From an uncultured Flavobacteriaceae bacterium (GTDB lineage Bacteria > Bacteroidota > Bacteroidia > Flavobacteriales > Flavobacteriaceae), in NCBI GenBank assembly GCA_913052585.1, contig CAJXEB010000013.1:1-49015 (forward strand): a DNA stretch of 49,015 nt. Reading direction: 5' to 3'. Shown piece after piece: positions 1 through 7,380 of the stretch (positions are counted from its first letter, which is position 1; each line of letters opens with the position of its first letter). The notes under the pieces were generated by a model. The model was not told the origin of the DNA, ran no database searches, and saw only the letters and a list, made by a program, of their open reading frames with translations. Made by a program: the position numbers and the translations under genes.

Positions 1-285
1 CATTCACATTACTTATATCCCAATTTCCAATATCTTGATTAAATGAAGAAGCATTACGAAACGTACTTTCCATATCTTGCAAATTGCTTAAATCCCAATT
101 TCCGATATCTTGGTTAAATGAAGTAGCTTCCTTAAACATATACCTCATAGTATTCACGTTACTTACATCCCAATTTCCAATATATTGGTTAAATGAAGAA
201 GCTCCTTGAAACATCCTATTCATACTATATACATTTGATACATCCCAGGTACTTATGTCTTCATTAAAGCTAGTATTATCTATAA
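1..285 (-). repeat. 75-bp tandem coding repeats, block 2 (at least 4 units, continues off window)
   Basis: Same 75-bp unit as block 1, with phase markers at 39, 114, 189 and 264. The block belongs to the second module of the same protein and continues beyond the left edge. Confidence 0.9.
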
Positions 286-2254
286 ACATCTCAGACATAT
301 TCCAAATCCTACTGGTACAAGTAGTGGACGCATTATTATTTGTTATTTGTTCTACTGTTCTTTTGGTATAATTAATACCATTAACCAAACCAGAACTTCC
401 TATAGTCGCTTCAGGGCACATACAAGTAACTCCATTATTGTGTAGATAAAAATCATTAAGACTTACAATTAATTCAAAACTGCAATTTAAAGTGTTATTG
501 TTGTTGTCTGTACCTGTCCAAGTAATGGTATACGAACCCTCTTCAAACACCGCTCCGTCTAAAGTTGATAAGTTATTATAATCGTTGCTAATGGTATTGC
601 TATTAAAACAATGAGATGTAGTGTCAAACTCATTACCTATTACTGTATAGGTGTCTCCTATAACATCATCAGATCCTCTATAAACGTTCCCCACACAAAT
701 TAATAAGCCAGATTCTGAATAGGTGTCTCCCGTAATAGTCCAACCCTTATTGTTTATTAAACTATTTCTGGCAGTATCATCACAATAATACAAACCCTCT
801 GCTCCCAATGTTTTATTTAAGAGGTCTTGATCGTCAAAGACTTGTAATAATGCTTGATAATTAGACTCGTCTAAACCAGAATAGGGCACAAAACCTTGTA
901 AATTAACATTTGTATGGAATTGCCAATTACTAAGATCTTGGTTAAATGAATTAGTGCTTGATAGCATAAACCCCATATCTGTCACATTAGACACATTCCA
1001 ATTTCCAATATCTCCGTTAAATGAATTAGCATATAGAAACATACGAGACATTGTATTCACATTGCCAACGTTCCAATTTCCGATGTTTTGATTAAATGAG
1101 AAAGCTTCATAAAACATAAACCCCAAATCCGTCACATTAGCTACATTCCAATTTCCAATATCTTGATTAAATGAAGTAGCTCCATAAAACATTTTATTCA
1201 TATTAGTCACATTAGATACATTCCAATTTCCTATATCTTGATTGAATAAATTAGCTTTATAAAACATCAGCTCCATATCATGTACATGACTTACATCCCA
1301 ATTTCCTATATCTTGGTTAAATGAAGTAGCGTAATAAAACATATTACCCATATTATATACATTAGATACATCCCAATTTTCAATATCTCCGTTAAATGAA
1401 TATGCGTTAGCAAACATGGCAAACATATTAGTTACGTTAGCTACATCCCAATTTCCAAGATTCTGATTAAATGAAGAAGCTCCTATAAACATCCTATGCA
1501 TATCCGTCACGTTAACTACATTCCAATTTCCAATAGGTTGATTAAATGAAGAAGCATCCCAAAACATTCGATCCACTTCTATCACATTAGTCATATCCCA
1601 ACTTCCGATAGCTCCATTAAATGAATTGGCACGAGCAAACATTTGCTCCATAGTAGTCACATTAGACACGTCCCAATTTTCAAGGTCTTGGTTAAATGAA
1701 TTAGCATAAGAAAATACCTTCTCCATAATGGTCACATTACCCACATCCCAATTTCCTATATCTTGATTAAATGAAGCAGCATTATGAAACATTGAATGCA
1801 TATCCGTCACATTACTCACATTCCAACTTTCAATTCCTTGATTAAATGTAATAGCGGAATAAAACATTCCACGCAAATCCGTCACGTTACTTAAATCCCA
1901 ATTCCCAATATCTTGATTAAATGAAGAAGCAATCCAAAACATCTGCTTCATATCAGTTACATTACTTACATCCCAAGTGCTTATATCTTCATTGAAATCA
2001 TTTTCATTAAAAAACATTTGCTCCATATCTGTAATACCACTTGTACAAGTAGTAGAAGCATTGGTAGTTGTTATTTGTCCTGCTGTTCTTTTGGTATAGG
2101 TTATCCCATTAATAATTCCTGTATCTCCAATGGCAGCATCTGGGCACATACAGGTTACTCCATTAGCGTTTAGGTAAAAATCTTGTGCAGCAAGTGGATT
2201 AAAACTAGTTATGACTAATAGTAGGCTAAAAAGTAGGATGGTATTTGTTTTCAT
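1..2254 (-). CDS. BspA-like DUF285 repeat surface protein (3' end outside window)
   Basis: Open reading frame from ATG at 2254 to the window edge, about 751 codons, so the C-terminus is missing. It starts with a signal peptide (MKTNTILLFSLLL..., ending near LAAQ). Two modules are visible. Each begins with a DFYL..NGVTCMCP.A.IG motif, continues with NGI.YTKRT..QIT and a TTCTS segment, and then enters tandem 25-residue repeats of the type NWDVSNVT.M..MF..A.SFNQDIG, the DUF285/BspA-like leucine-rich repeat. Module 1 has about 15 repeats, then a non-repeat linker (about 300-920) containing GWTITGD and a SYTITWTGTD segment that recalls HYR/PKD-like domains. Module 2 begins near 470 and runs out of the window. 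DUF285 proteins are secreted or surface adhesin-like proteins in Bacteroidota and Mycoplasma; the ligand is unknown. A T9SS sorting domain would be expected at the missing end. Confidence 0.9.
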   Translation of the reverse strand, partial: MKTNTILLFSLLLVITSFNPLAAQDFYLNANGVTCMCPDAAIGDTGIINGITYTKRTAGQITTTNASTTCTSGITDMEQMFFNENDFNEDISTWDVSNVTDMKQMFWIASSFNQDIGNWDLSNVTDLRGMFYSAITFNQGIESWNVSNVTDMHSMFHNAASFNQDIGNWDVGNVTIMEKVFSYANSFNQDLENWDVSNVTTMEQMFARANSFNGAIGSWDMTNVIEVDRMFWDASSFNQPIGNWNVVNVTDMHRMFIGASSFNQNLGNWDVANVTNMFAMFANAYSFNGDIENWDVSNVYNMGNMFYYATSFNQDIGNWDVSHVHDMELMFYKANLFNQDIGNWNVSNVTNMNKMFYGATSFNQDIGNWNVANVTDLGFMFYEAFSFNQNIGNWNVGNVNTMSRMFLYANSFNGDIGNWNVSNVTDMGFMLSSTNSFNQDLSNWQFHTNVNLQGFVPYSGLDESNYQALLQVFDDQDLLNKTLGAEGLYYCDDTARNSLINNKGWTITGDTYSESGLLICVGNVYRGSDDVIGDTYTVIGNEFDTTSHCFNSNTISNDYNNLSTLDGAVFEEGSYTITWTGTDNNNNTLNCSFELIVSLNDFYLHNNGVTCMCPEATIGSSGLVNGINYTKRTVEQITNNNASTTCTSRIWNMSEMFIDNTSFNEDISTWDVSNVYSMNRMFQGASSFNQYIGNWDVSNVNTMRYMFKEATSFNQDIGNWDLSNLQDMESTFRNASSFNQDIGNWDISNVN
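930..2005 (-). repeat. 75-bp tandem coding repeats, block 1 (about 15 units)
   Basis: The string TTAAATGA or a near variant recurs on the + strand at an exact 75-bp spacing (for example 942, 1017, 1092, 1167, 1317, 1392, 1467). Each unit encodes one 25-residue DUF285 repeat. The units differ from each other, so this is an old, diverged array, but the exact period makes it prone to recombination and copy-number change. Confidence 0.9.
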
Positions 2255-2449
2255 TGTTTTAGATATTATGGGGATAATATATGTTTATCTACTATTAAAA
2301 AAAGGGGTAGATTTTTTTACAAATACTAAGATACTATAAAATAGACAGTTTAACAGCACCTCAAAAGACAACAAACGGTTACAAACAATTGTAAACAACT
2401 ATAAACGAAAGTAAGTACGTAACAACCAACTACCGTTTTGTTGTGGTTA

Positions 2450-2457
2450 TATGTTTG
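2450..2457 (+). promoter_or_regulatory. Bacteroidota -7 box upstream of ssb
   Basis: TATGTTTG matches TAnnTTTG, 49 bp before the ssb ATG. No well-spaced -33 TTG was found. The 252-bp divergent gap (2255-2506) is otherwise low complexity, with repeated ACAAAC/TAAACAA strings at 2375-2405 and nothing else recognisable. Confidence 0.5.
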
Positions 2458-2506
2458 CACTGTTGAATCGAACTAATGACATTCAATATAATTAAAACCT
2501 TATCTT

Positions 2507-2842
2507 ATGAATACGTTAAGAAACAAAGTACAGTTAATTGGAAACTTAGGAAATGACCCAGAAATTATCAATTTAGATTCTGGAAGTAAATTGGCAAAAT
2601 TTAGTATTGCTACTAATGAATCTTATAAAAACGCACAAGGCGAAAAAGTAACAGATACCCAATGGCATAATGTAATTGCTTGGGGAAAAACGGCAGACAT
2701 TATTGAAAGTTATGTAACGAAAGGAAAAGAAGTTGCCATAGAAGGTAAACTAACAACTCGTTCTTGGGAAGATAAAGAAGGCATCAAACGCTATACTACC
2801 GAAGTCGTTTGTAATGAGTTATTGATGTTGGGGAATAAGTAA
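2507..2842 (+). CDS. ssb: Single-stranded DNA-binding protein, short tail-less form
   Basis: 111-residue SSB: one OB-fold domain covering almost the whole protein (NKVQLIGNLGNDPE at the N-terminus, TQWHNVIAWGKTADI, KGKEVAIEGKLTTRSW). It binds single-stranded DNA during replication, repair and recombination. Housekeeping bacterial SSBs end in a flexible linker and an acidic DDDIPF-like tip that recruits partner proteins; this one stops right after the OB fold (ELLMLGNK). It is therefore probably a secondary SSB, for example one used with transformation or recombination, and the main ssb should lie elsewhere. It is a monocistronic gene with its own TAnnTTTG promoter. Confidence 0.93.
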   Translation: MNTLRNKVQLIGNLGNDPEIINLDSGSKLAKFSIATNESYKNAQGEKVTDTQWHNVIAWGKTADIIESYVTKGKEVAIEGKLTTRSWEDKEGIKRYTTEVVCNELLMLGNK

Positions 2843-2862
2843 TATCCCAAATTATATAAAAG

Positions 2863-2942
2863 GAAGACTGTTTAAATAACGCCTTTTTAGCCCAAAATAA
2901 TTTGTGGATAAAAGACAGAGGGTTTATTTTTAAACAGTCTTC
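2863..2942 (+). terminator. Perfect 14-bp inverted repeat after ssb
   Basis: GAAGACTGTTTAAA (2863-2876) pairs perfectly with TTTAAACAGTCTTC (2929-2942), followed by a T-rich run (TTTATTTTACTTTTT). The 52-nt loop is long for an intrinsic terminator, so it could instead be a small structured element. It sits just behind ssb. Confidence 0.45.
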
Positions 2943-3004
2943 TTTATTTTACTTTTTAGCAATTACTTGGTTATTAGTATTACAAATCAATAAAAGAATA
3001 CTTC

Positions 3005-3260
3005 TTATTGATTATTTAAAATAACGTAATCCAATACTTTTTTCATTAGGTGTGCTCGGTCTACACCTCTAACATTATGTGGATGCATAGGATAACTTAA
3101 AAAATCTACTTGCACTTTATTTTTCACAAATTATTGAAGTAAAGTCATCGTGTGTTGAGGTACCACAACAGGATCTTCACTACCTATAATTTCTAATAGT
3201 TTTCCATCTAAATTTTCCGAAAAATCATGAATTATTGCTTTTAGAAGCCTCTCCAACACT
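3005..3260 (-). pseudogene. Decayed 3'-end copy of the dipeptidyl peptidase IV gene
   Basis: The - strand encodes the last ~80 residues of the S9 peptidase found intact at 9846-11972: NLDGKLLEIIGS.DPVVVPQ, then KNKVQVDFLSYPMHPHNVRG and LMKKVLDYVILNNQ, ending at the equivalent stop codon (3005). An in-frame TAA at 3131-3133 replaces the Glu codon of LQEFV. By eye the first ~175 bp differ from the functional copy at about 9 positions and the next ~70 bp at about 20; similarity fades near 3260. The catalytic Asp and His positions are kept but the nucleophile region and everything upstream are absent. It is not expressed as a functional protein. Confidence 0.9.
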
Positions 3261-3351
3261 ATTTTATTTGGTATAAAACAGGATTTAATTGTCTAATAAC
3301 CCAGTTAAAAACTGAGCTTAAAGCTATTATTAAGATTTATTCTAAATAACC

Positions 3352-3382
3352 TTGTGCAATTAAAATTTCTATATTATTTTTG
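3352..3382 (+). promoter_or_regulatory. Promoter of the imelysin/TonB operon
   Basis: A -33 TTG (3352-3354) and a -7 TATTTTTG (3375-3382) are separated by 20 nt, an excellent match to the Bacteroidota consensus. The predicted transcript starts about 30 nt before the ATG at 3421. No Fur box could be recognised by eye. The gap from 2843 to 3420 otherwise holds the inverted repeat and the peptidase pseudogene. Confidence 0.65.
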
Positions 3383-3420
3383 CACTATTCATAATAAGTC
3401 TAAGTAAAAATAAAACAAAA

Positions 3421-4653
3421 ATGAAAAAGATTACATTAAGTATTGCCACATTTTTATCAATATTATTTGTAGGATGTTCATCCGATGATGATAATACAGT
3501 AGATCCTGTAGATCCTATAATAACTGCACCTGCTACCTATTCGTTTTATAGGGGTGTAGAAAATTCGGTATCATATGGCGGACAAACAACAAGAATAGAG
3601 ATGGCAAGTCAAACAGCCTCTGCTATAAAAGATAATTCAAAAACACAAACTCAACTTGATGCTATGTTTACGCATGTAGAGGGTGCTAGTGATTTTGAAG
3701 ATGTGCCTGGATTAGATTTAAATGGTTCTAGTAAAAATGTAAGAAGTAAAACTGCAGCATCAATAGATTATTTTTCTTCTAACACTACAGTTTCAAATGC
3801 GCTAAAAGCAGATTTCGATGGTTACCTAGAAGGTCAGGTTCAAAATGTATTCCCAAATTGGGACACTACTGCAAGCTCAGGAATTTCAGGACAATTACAA
3901 GAAAATGGTGGTGGATCAACACGTTATATTAATGGAAAAGGTTTAGAGTATAACCAGGCTTTTGCTAAAGGGTTAATTGGTGCATTAATAACTGATCAAA
4001 TACTAAATAACTACTTGAGCACGGATGTATTAGATGCAGGTGATAATAGAGAAAATAATAATAACGATGTTCTTGAAGAGGGTAAATACTATACCACAAT
4101 GGAGCATAAATGGGATGAAGCTTTTGGTTATTTATATGGGGCAGAAGAAGACCCTCAGGGACTTGTGCCAGTTTTAGGAGCAGATGATTTTTTAAATAAA
4201 TATTTAGCTAAAGTGGAGGGCGATCCAAGTTTTGAAGGTGTTGCTACAGATATTTATAATGCTTTCAAATTAGGTAGAGCAGCTATAGTTGGAAAAAATT
4301 ACACAGTTCGCGATGAGCAAGTAAGTATTTTACGAGAAAAAATATCTTTGATTATAGCGGTACGATCTGTTTATTACTTACAAGCTGGTAAAGAATATTT
4401 AACTAGTAATCCTGCAAAAGCATTTCACAACCTTTCTGAAGGTTACGGATTTATTTTTAGTTTGCAGTTCACACGCAAACCAAATACTGACTCACCTTAC
4501 TTTAATAAGACAGCGGTAGATGGGTTTATAGCTCAACTGATGGTAGGAAATGGATTTTGGGAATCAACATCAGAAACATTAGATCTAATGTCTGAGCAAA
4601 TTGCTGCAGAATTTGGCTTTACTGTTGAAGCAGCAGCAGATGATAACAATTAA
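3421..4653 (+). CDS. DUF4856 lipoprotein
   Basis: 410 residues. A lipoprotein signal peptide ends in the lipobox FVGC at Cys19, followed by SSDDD, an acidic stretch that in Bacteroidota favours export to the cell surface. The rest (PATYSFYRGVENSVSYGGQTTRIEM..., later TMEHKWDEAFGYLYG) fits the DUF4856 family, whose members are often encoded beside imelysins. The biochemical function is unknown; the genetic context points to iron acquisition at the outer membrane. First gene of the operon, with its own good promoter, and 101 nt before the imelysin gene. Confidence 0.85.
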   Translation: MKKITLSIATFLSILFVGCSSDDDNTVDPVDPIITAPATYSFYRGVENSVSYGGQTTRIEMASQTASAIKDNSKTQTQLDAMFTHVEGASDFEDVPGLDLNGSSKNVRSKTAASIDYFSSNTTVSNALKADFDGYLEGQVQNVFPNWDTTASSGISGQLQENGGGSTRYINGKGLEYNQAFAKGLIGALITDQILNNYLSTDVLDAGDNRENNNNDVLEEGKYYTTMEHKWDEAFGYLYGAEEDPQGLVPVLGADDFLNKYLAKVEGDPSFEGVATDIYNAFKLGRAAIVGKNYTVRDEQVSILREKISLIIAVRSVYYLQAGKEYLTSNPAKAFHNLSEGYGFIFSLQFTRKPNTDSPYFNKTAVDGFIAQLMVGNGFWESTSETLDLMSEQIAAEFGFTVEAAADDNN

Positions 4654-4675
4654 TTTTTTTTTTAATTAACCAAGA

Positions 4676-4713
4676 AAGTAGTTGCCATGTATTTTTTTAT
4701 ATGGTAACTACTT
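4676..4713 (+). promoter_or_regulatory. Intercistronic hairpin between DUF4856 and imelysin genes
   Basis: AAGTAGTTGCCAT (4676-4688) pairs with ATGGTAACTACTT (4701-4713) over 13 bp with one G-U pair and a 12-nt T-rich loop. There is no proper T tract behind it, so it is more likely a processing or attenuation hairpin that sets different expression levels than a full terminator. Confidence 0.5.
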
Positions 4714-4715
4714 AC

Positions 4716-4723
4716 TAATTTTG
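4716..4723 (+). promoter_or_regulatory. Possible internal -7 box before imelysin gene
   Basis: TAATTTTG matches TAnnTTTG immediately after the hairpin and 31 bp before the imelysin ATG. No -33 TTG lies at the right distance, so it may be weak or fortuitous. Confidence 0.35.
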
Positions 4724-4754
4724 CATGCATTTTAAAATATAAAAGAGTATAGAT

Positions 4755-5861
4755 ATGTTAAAAAATATTTCGCTATTAATAATAGTATTAATAATAGTAA
4801 TTTCTTGTAGTAAAGATGATGATACAAGTGGTTCGCAAAATAATGATGATTTTAATAGAGAAGCTATGCTTTCAAATATAGCAGATAACATCATTATCCC
4901 TTCATATCAAGATTTAAACACAAAATTAGGAGTTTTAGTCTCTACAAAAGATGATTTTATTACTGATCCAAACTTAGAAAATTTATCATCCCTAAGAACA
5001 TCTTGGTTAAATGCTTATAAATCTTGGCAATTTGTTGAAATGTTTAATATTGGTAAGGCTGAAGAAATCTCGTATCATTTTCAAATGAATATATATCCTA
5101 CAAATGATGACGACATAAAAAATAATATAGCTTTAGGAGATGCAGACCTAGAACATCCAAATAATAATGACGCGGTTGGCTTTCCTGCTTTAGATTATAT
5201 GTTATATGGAATAGAGAATACAGATTTTGCTATAATTGAAAAGTATACAAGCGATCCCGAAAGTGAAAATCACAAAGCATACCTATCGGACCTAACAATA
5301 CAAATGAAAAGCTTAACTGAAAGTGTTTTGAATGACTGGACATCATCATATAGAAGTATTTTTATTAATAGCACGTCCAATACTGCTACTAGCGGATTTA
5401 ACCAGTTCGTTAACGATTATATTTATTATTATGAAAAAGGTTTGAGAGCTAATAAAATCGGAATCCCTGCTGGAAACTTCTCTTCAAGTCCACTACCAAA
5501 TAAAGTAGAAGCATTTTACAATAAAGAAATTTCTAAAATTTTAGCGTTAGAGGCGCTAAGTGCAGTACAAAATTTATTCAATGGAAAATCTTACAATACT
5601 AATTCTCTGGATAGTAGTTTTAGTGATTATTTAATTTATCTAAATAGATCTGATTTAGTTACTTTAATAAATGATAAATTAGATCTAGCACGAGAAAAAA
5701 TAAACCTCCTTGATGATGATTTCTTTACTCAAATAAATGAAGACAATACAAAAATGACTAATGCTTACGATGCTTTACAAACTGTAGTTGTTTTATTGAA
5801 AGTTGATATGCTGCAAGCTTTTAATATTAGTGTAGATTATGTAGATGCTGATGGTGATTAA
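4755..5861 (+). CDS. Imelysin family (M75-like) lipoprotein
   Basis: 368 residues. Lipoprotein signal with lipobox VISC at Cys18 followed by SKDDD, suggesting a surface or outer-membrane lipoprotein. The body is an all-helical imelysin domain: NFDREAML-like start (FNREAMLSNIADNIIIPSYQDL), LRTSWLNAYKSWQFVEMF, and the family signature region GFPALDYMLYG around residues 136-146, which replaces the classical GxHxxE of IrpA/EfeO. Imelysins are iron-regulated periplasmic or surface proteins thought to bind iron or a chelate; protease activity is doubtful. Encoded between the DUF4856 lipoprotein and the HTTM/TonB receptor genes, consistent with a role in iron capture. Confidence 0.9.
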   Translation: MLKNISLLIIVLIIVISCSKDDDTSGSQNNDDFNREAMLSNIADNIIIPSYQDLNTKLGVLVSTKDDFITDPNLENLSSLRTSWLNAYKSWQFVEMFNIGKAEEISYHFQMNIYPTNDDDIKNNIALGDADLEHPNNNDAVGFPALDYMLYGIENTDFAIIEKYTSDPESENHKAYLSDLTIQMKSLTESVLNDWTSSYRSIFINSTSNTATSGFNQFVNDYIYYYEKGLRANKIGIPAGNFSSSPLPNKVEAFYNKEISKILALEALSAVQNLFNGKSYNTNSLDSSFSDYLIYLNRSDLVTLINDKLDLAREKINLLDDDFFTQINEDNTKMTNAYDALQTVVVLLKVDMLQAFNISVDYVDADGD

Positions 5862-5863
5862 AT

Positions 5864-6028
5864 ATGAAGAAAACACTAAAATATATAGGACTGTTATTAT
5901 TAGCAATGAAATTTATACGTCCTAATAAAAACAACGGAGTATTAGAAGGAATTATAGTTTTTAAAAATATAAGAGCTAAGGATGTTCATCTAAAAAACAA
6001 CTTTTTTGTGCTGTGGTGTTTAATTTAA
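5864..6028 (+). CDS. Small 54-residue hydrophobic-start protein (unrecognised, possibly a remnant)
   Basis: ATG at 5864, two bases after the imelysin stop codon, reading MKKTLKYIGLLLLAMKFIRP and ending at 6028, 16 nt inside the start of the HTTM gene. The N-terminus (one short membrane segment, then FIRPNKNNGV) resembles the start of the Haem_bd cytochrome-like family, whose usual CxxCH haem motif is absent here; instead the ORF ends KDVHLKNNFFVLWCLI. It may be a truncated relic of such a gene, or a small membrane protein whose translation couples imelysin to the HTTM gene. The tight spacing supports translation. The function is not known. Confidence 0.45.
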   Translation: MKKTLKYIGLLLLAMKFIRPNKNNGVLEGIIVFKNIRAKDVHLKNNFFVLWCLI

Positions 6029-7380
6029 AAACATATTTAGATAAAAATTATAGTGCATCACCTCTAATCATTTTTCGGATTGGTTTTGGATTAATGATGC
6101 TGTATAGTATTATCAGGTTTTGGTCTAAAGGTTGGATTGAAACCATATATATACTGCCTGAATTTCATTTTACTTATTATGGTTTTGAGTGGGTAAAGCC
6201 TTTAGGAAACTTAACGTATTTATTGTTTTTTATCTGTGGTTTATCTGCATTATTTGTTGCTTTAGGATTTAAGTATAGAGTGGCTATAATTACTTTTTTT
6301 TTAAGCTTCACTTATATTGAGTTAATGGATAAAACCATGTACTTAAACCATTATTATTTTATAAGTATCCTGAGTTTTCTCTTAATTTTTTTACCTCTAA
6401 ATGTTTCCTTCTCGATAGATTCATATCTTAATAAAAAATCATATCGTTTAGTTCCAAAATGGTCTATTGATACTATTAAACTATTGGTATCCATTGTTTA
6501 TATTTATGCTGGTTTAACTAAAATAAATTCCGATTGGTTATTTAAAGCAATGCCTCTAAAAATATGGCTTCCTTCCAAGTATGACTTACCTTTTATAGGA
6601 GAAACATTAATGCAACAAAATTGGTTTCATTATGCCATGAGTTGGTCAGGAATGCTTTATGATTTAGCAATACCTTTTTTATTATTTTATAGAAAGACAA
6701 GATGGTTTGCTTTTGGTTTGGTTGTGTTTTTTCATGTTTTTACCGGAGTTTTATTCCCGATCGGCATGTTTCCATATGTTATGATTGTAAGTTCTCTAAT
6801 CTTTTTTGAAGCTGGATTTCACCAAAAAATTATTTCATTTTTAAAAGGAATAATAAAGTATCTTTTTAAATTAAAGCAAGAAATTGGAGTCAAAGAAACC
6901 TATAATTTTAAACATCGAAAAATAACAATTGTAGTGCTTTCCTTATTTTTTATTATCCAATTATTTTTCCCTTTTAGATATGCTTTATATCCAAATGAAT
7001 TATTTTGGACAGAGGAAGGCTATCGTTTTTCGTGGCGGGTTATGCTTATGGAAAAAATGGGCTACGCTAATTTTAAAATTACAAACAGTAAAACAGGTGA
7101 TTTCTTTTACGTAGATAACCAAGATTTTTTAACACCTCTACAAGAAAAACAAATGAGTTTTCAACCTGATTTTATTTTAGAGTATGCTCACTTTTTAGGA
7201 GATCATTTCAAAAGTGAAGGTCATAAAAACATACAAGTATTTGTTGAAAGCTATGTAGCTTTAAATGGTCGTTTGAGTCAACCTTTTATTAAAAATAATA
7301 TAGATTTGTACCAACAAAAAGAAACGTTGAAACCTAAAAATTGGATTTTACCATTTAAAGATGAAATTAAAGGATTATAA
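6013..7380 (+). CDS. HTTM (vitamin K-dependent gamma-carboxylase-like) membrane protein
   Basis: 455 residues, GTG start at 6013 overlapping the preceding small ORF by 16 nt; no upstream ATG in frame. The first ~290 residues hold about seven or eight membrane segments and match the HTTM domain: FRIGFGLMMLYSIIRF, MDKTMYLNHYYFIS, YIYAGLTKINSDWLF, FHVFTGVLFPIGMFPYVM. After a further TM (ITIVVLSLFFIIQLFFPF) comes an extracytoplasmic tail with FSWRVMLMEK, a hallmark of the carboxylase family. Human GGCX carboxylates Glu residues, but bacterial relatives have mostly unknown substrates. It overlaps the TonB receptor gene by 20 nt, so the two are probably co-translated. The repeated pairing of such proteins with imelysin and FecA-like receptors suggests a membrane role in iron handling. 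Confidence 0.85.
   Translation: MVFNLKTYLDKNYSASPLIIFRIGFGLMMLYSIIRFWSKGWIETIYILPEFHFTYYGFEWVKPLGNLTYLLFFICGLSALFVALGFKYRVAIITFFLSFTYIELMDKTMYLNHYYFISILSFLLIFLPLNVSFSIDSYLNKKSYRLVPKWSIDTIKLLVSIVYIYAGLTKINSDWLFKAMPLKIWLPSKYDLPFIGETLMQQNWFHYAMSWSGMLYDLAIPFLLFYRKTRWFAFGLVVFFHVFTGVLFPIGMFPYVMIVSSLIFFEAGFHQKIISFLKGIIKYLFKLKQEIGVKETYNFKHRKITIVVLSLFFIIQLFFPFRYALYPNELFWTEEGYRFSWRVMLMEKMGYANFKITNSKTGDFFYVDNQDFLTPLQEKQMSFQPDFILEYAHFLGDHFKSEGHKNIQVFVESYVALNGRLSQPFIKNNIDLYQQKETLKPKNWILPFKDEIKGL

Noticed and set aside
1-2005. Regular 75-bp repeats resembling a repeat array or CRISPR
   Set aside because: The repeats are continuous coding DNA for 25-residue DUF285 units with no spacers and no cas genes.
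2341-2410. Low-complexity ACAAAC/TAAACAA stretch as an iteron-type origin
   Set aside because: Units are irregular, no replication gene is nearby, and the stretch is short; more likely a simple AT-rich leader.
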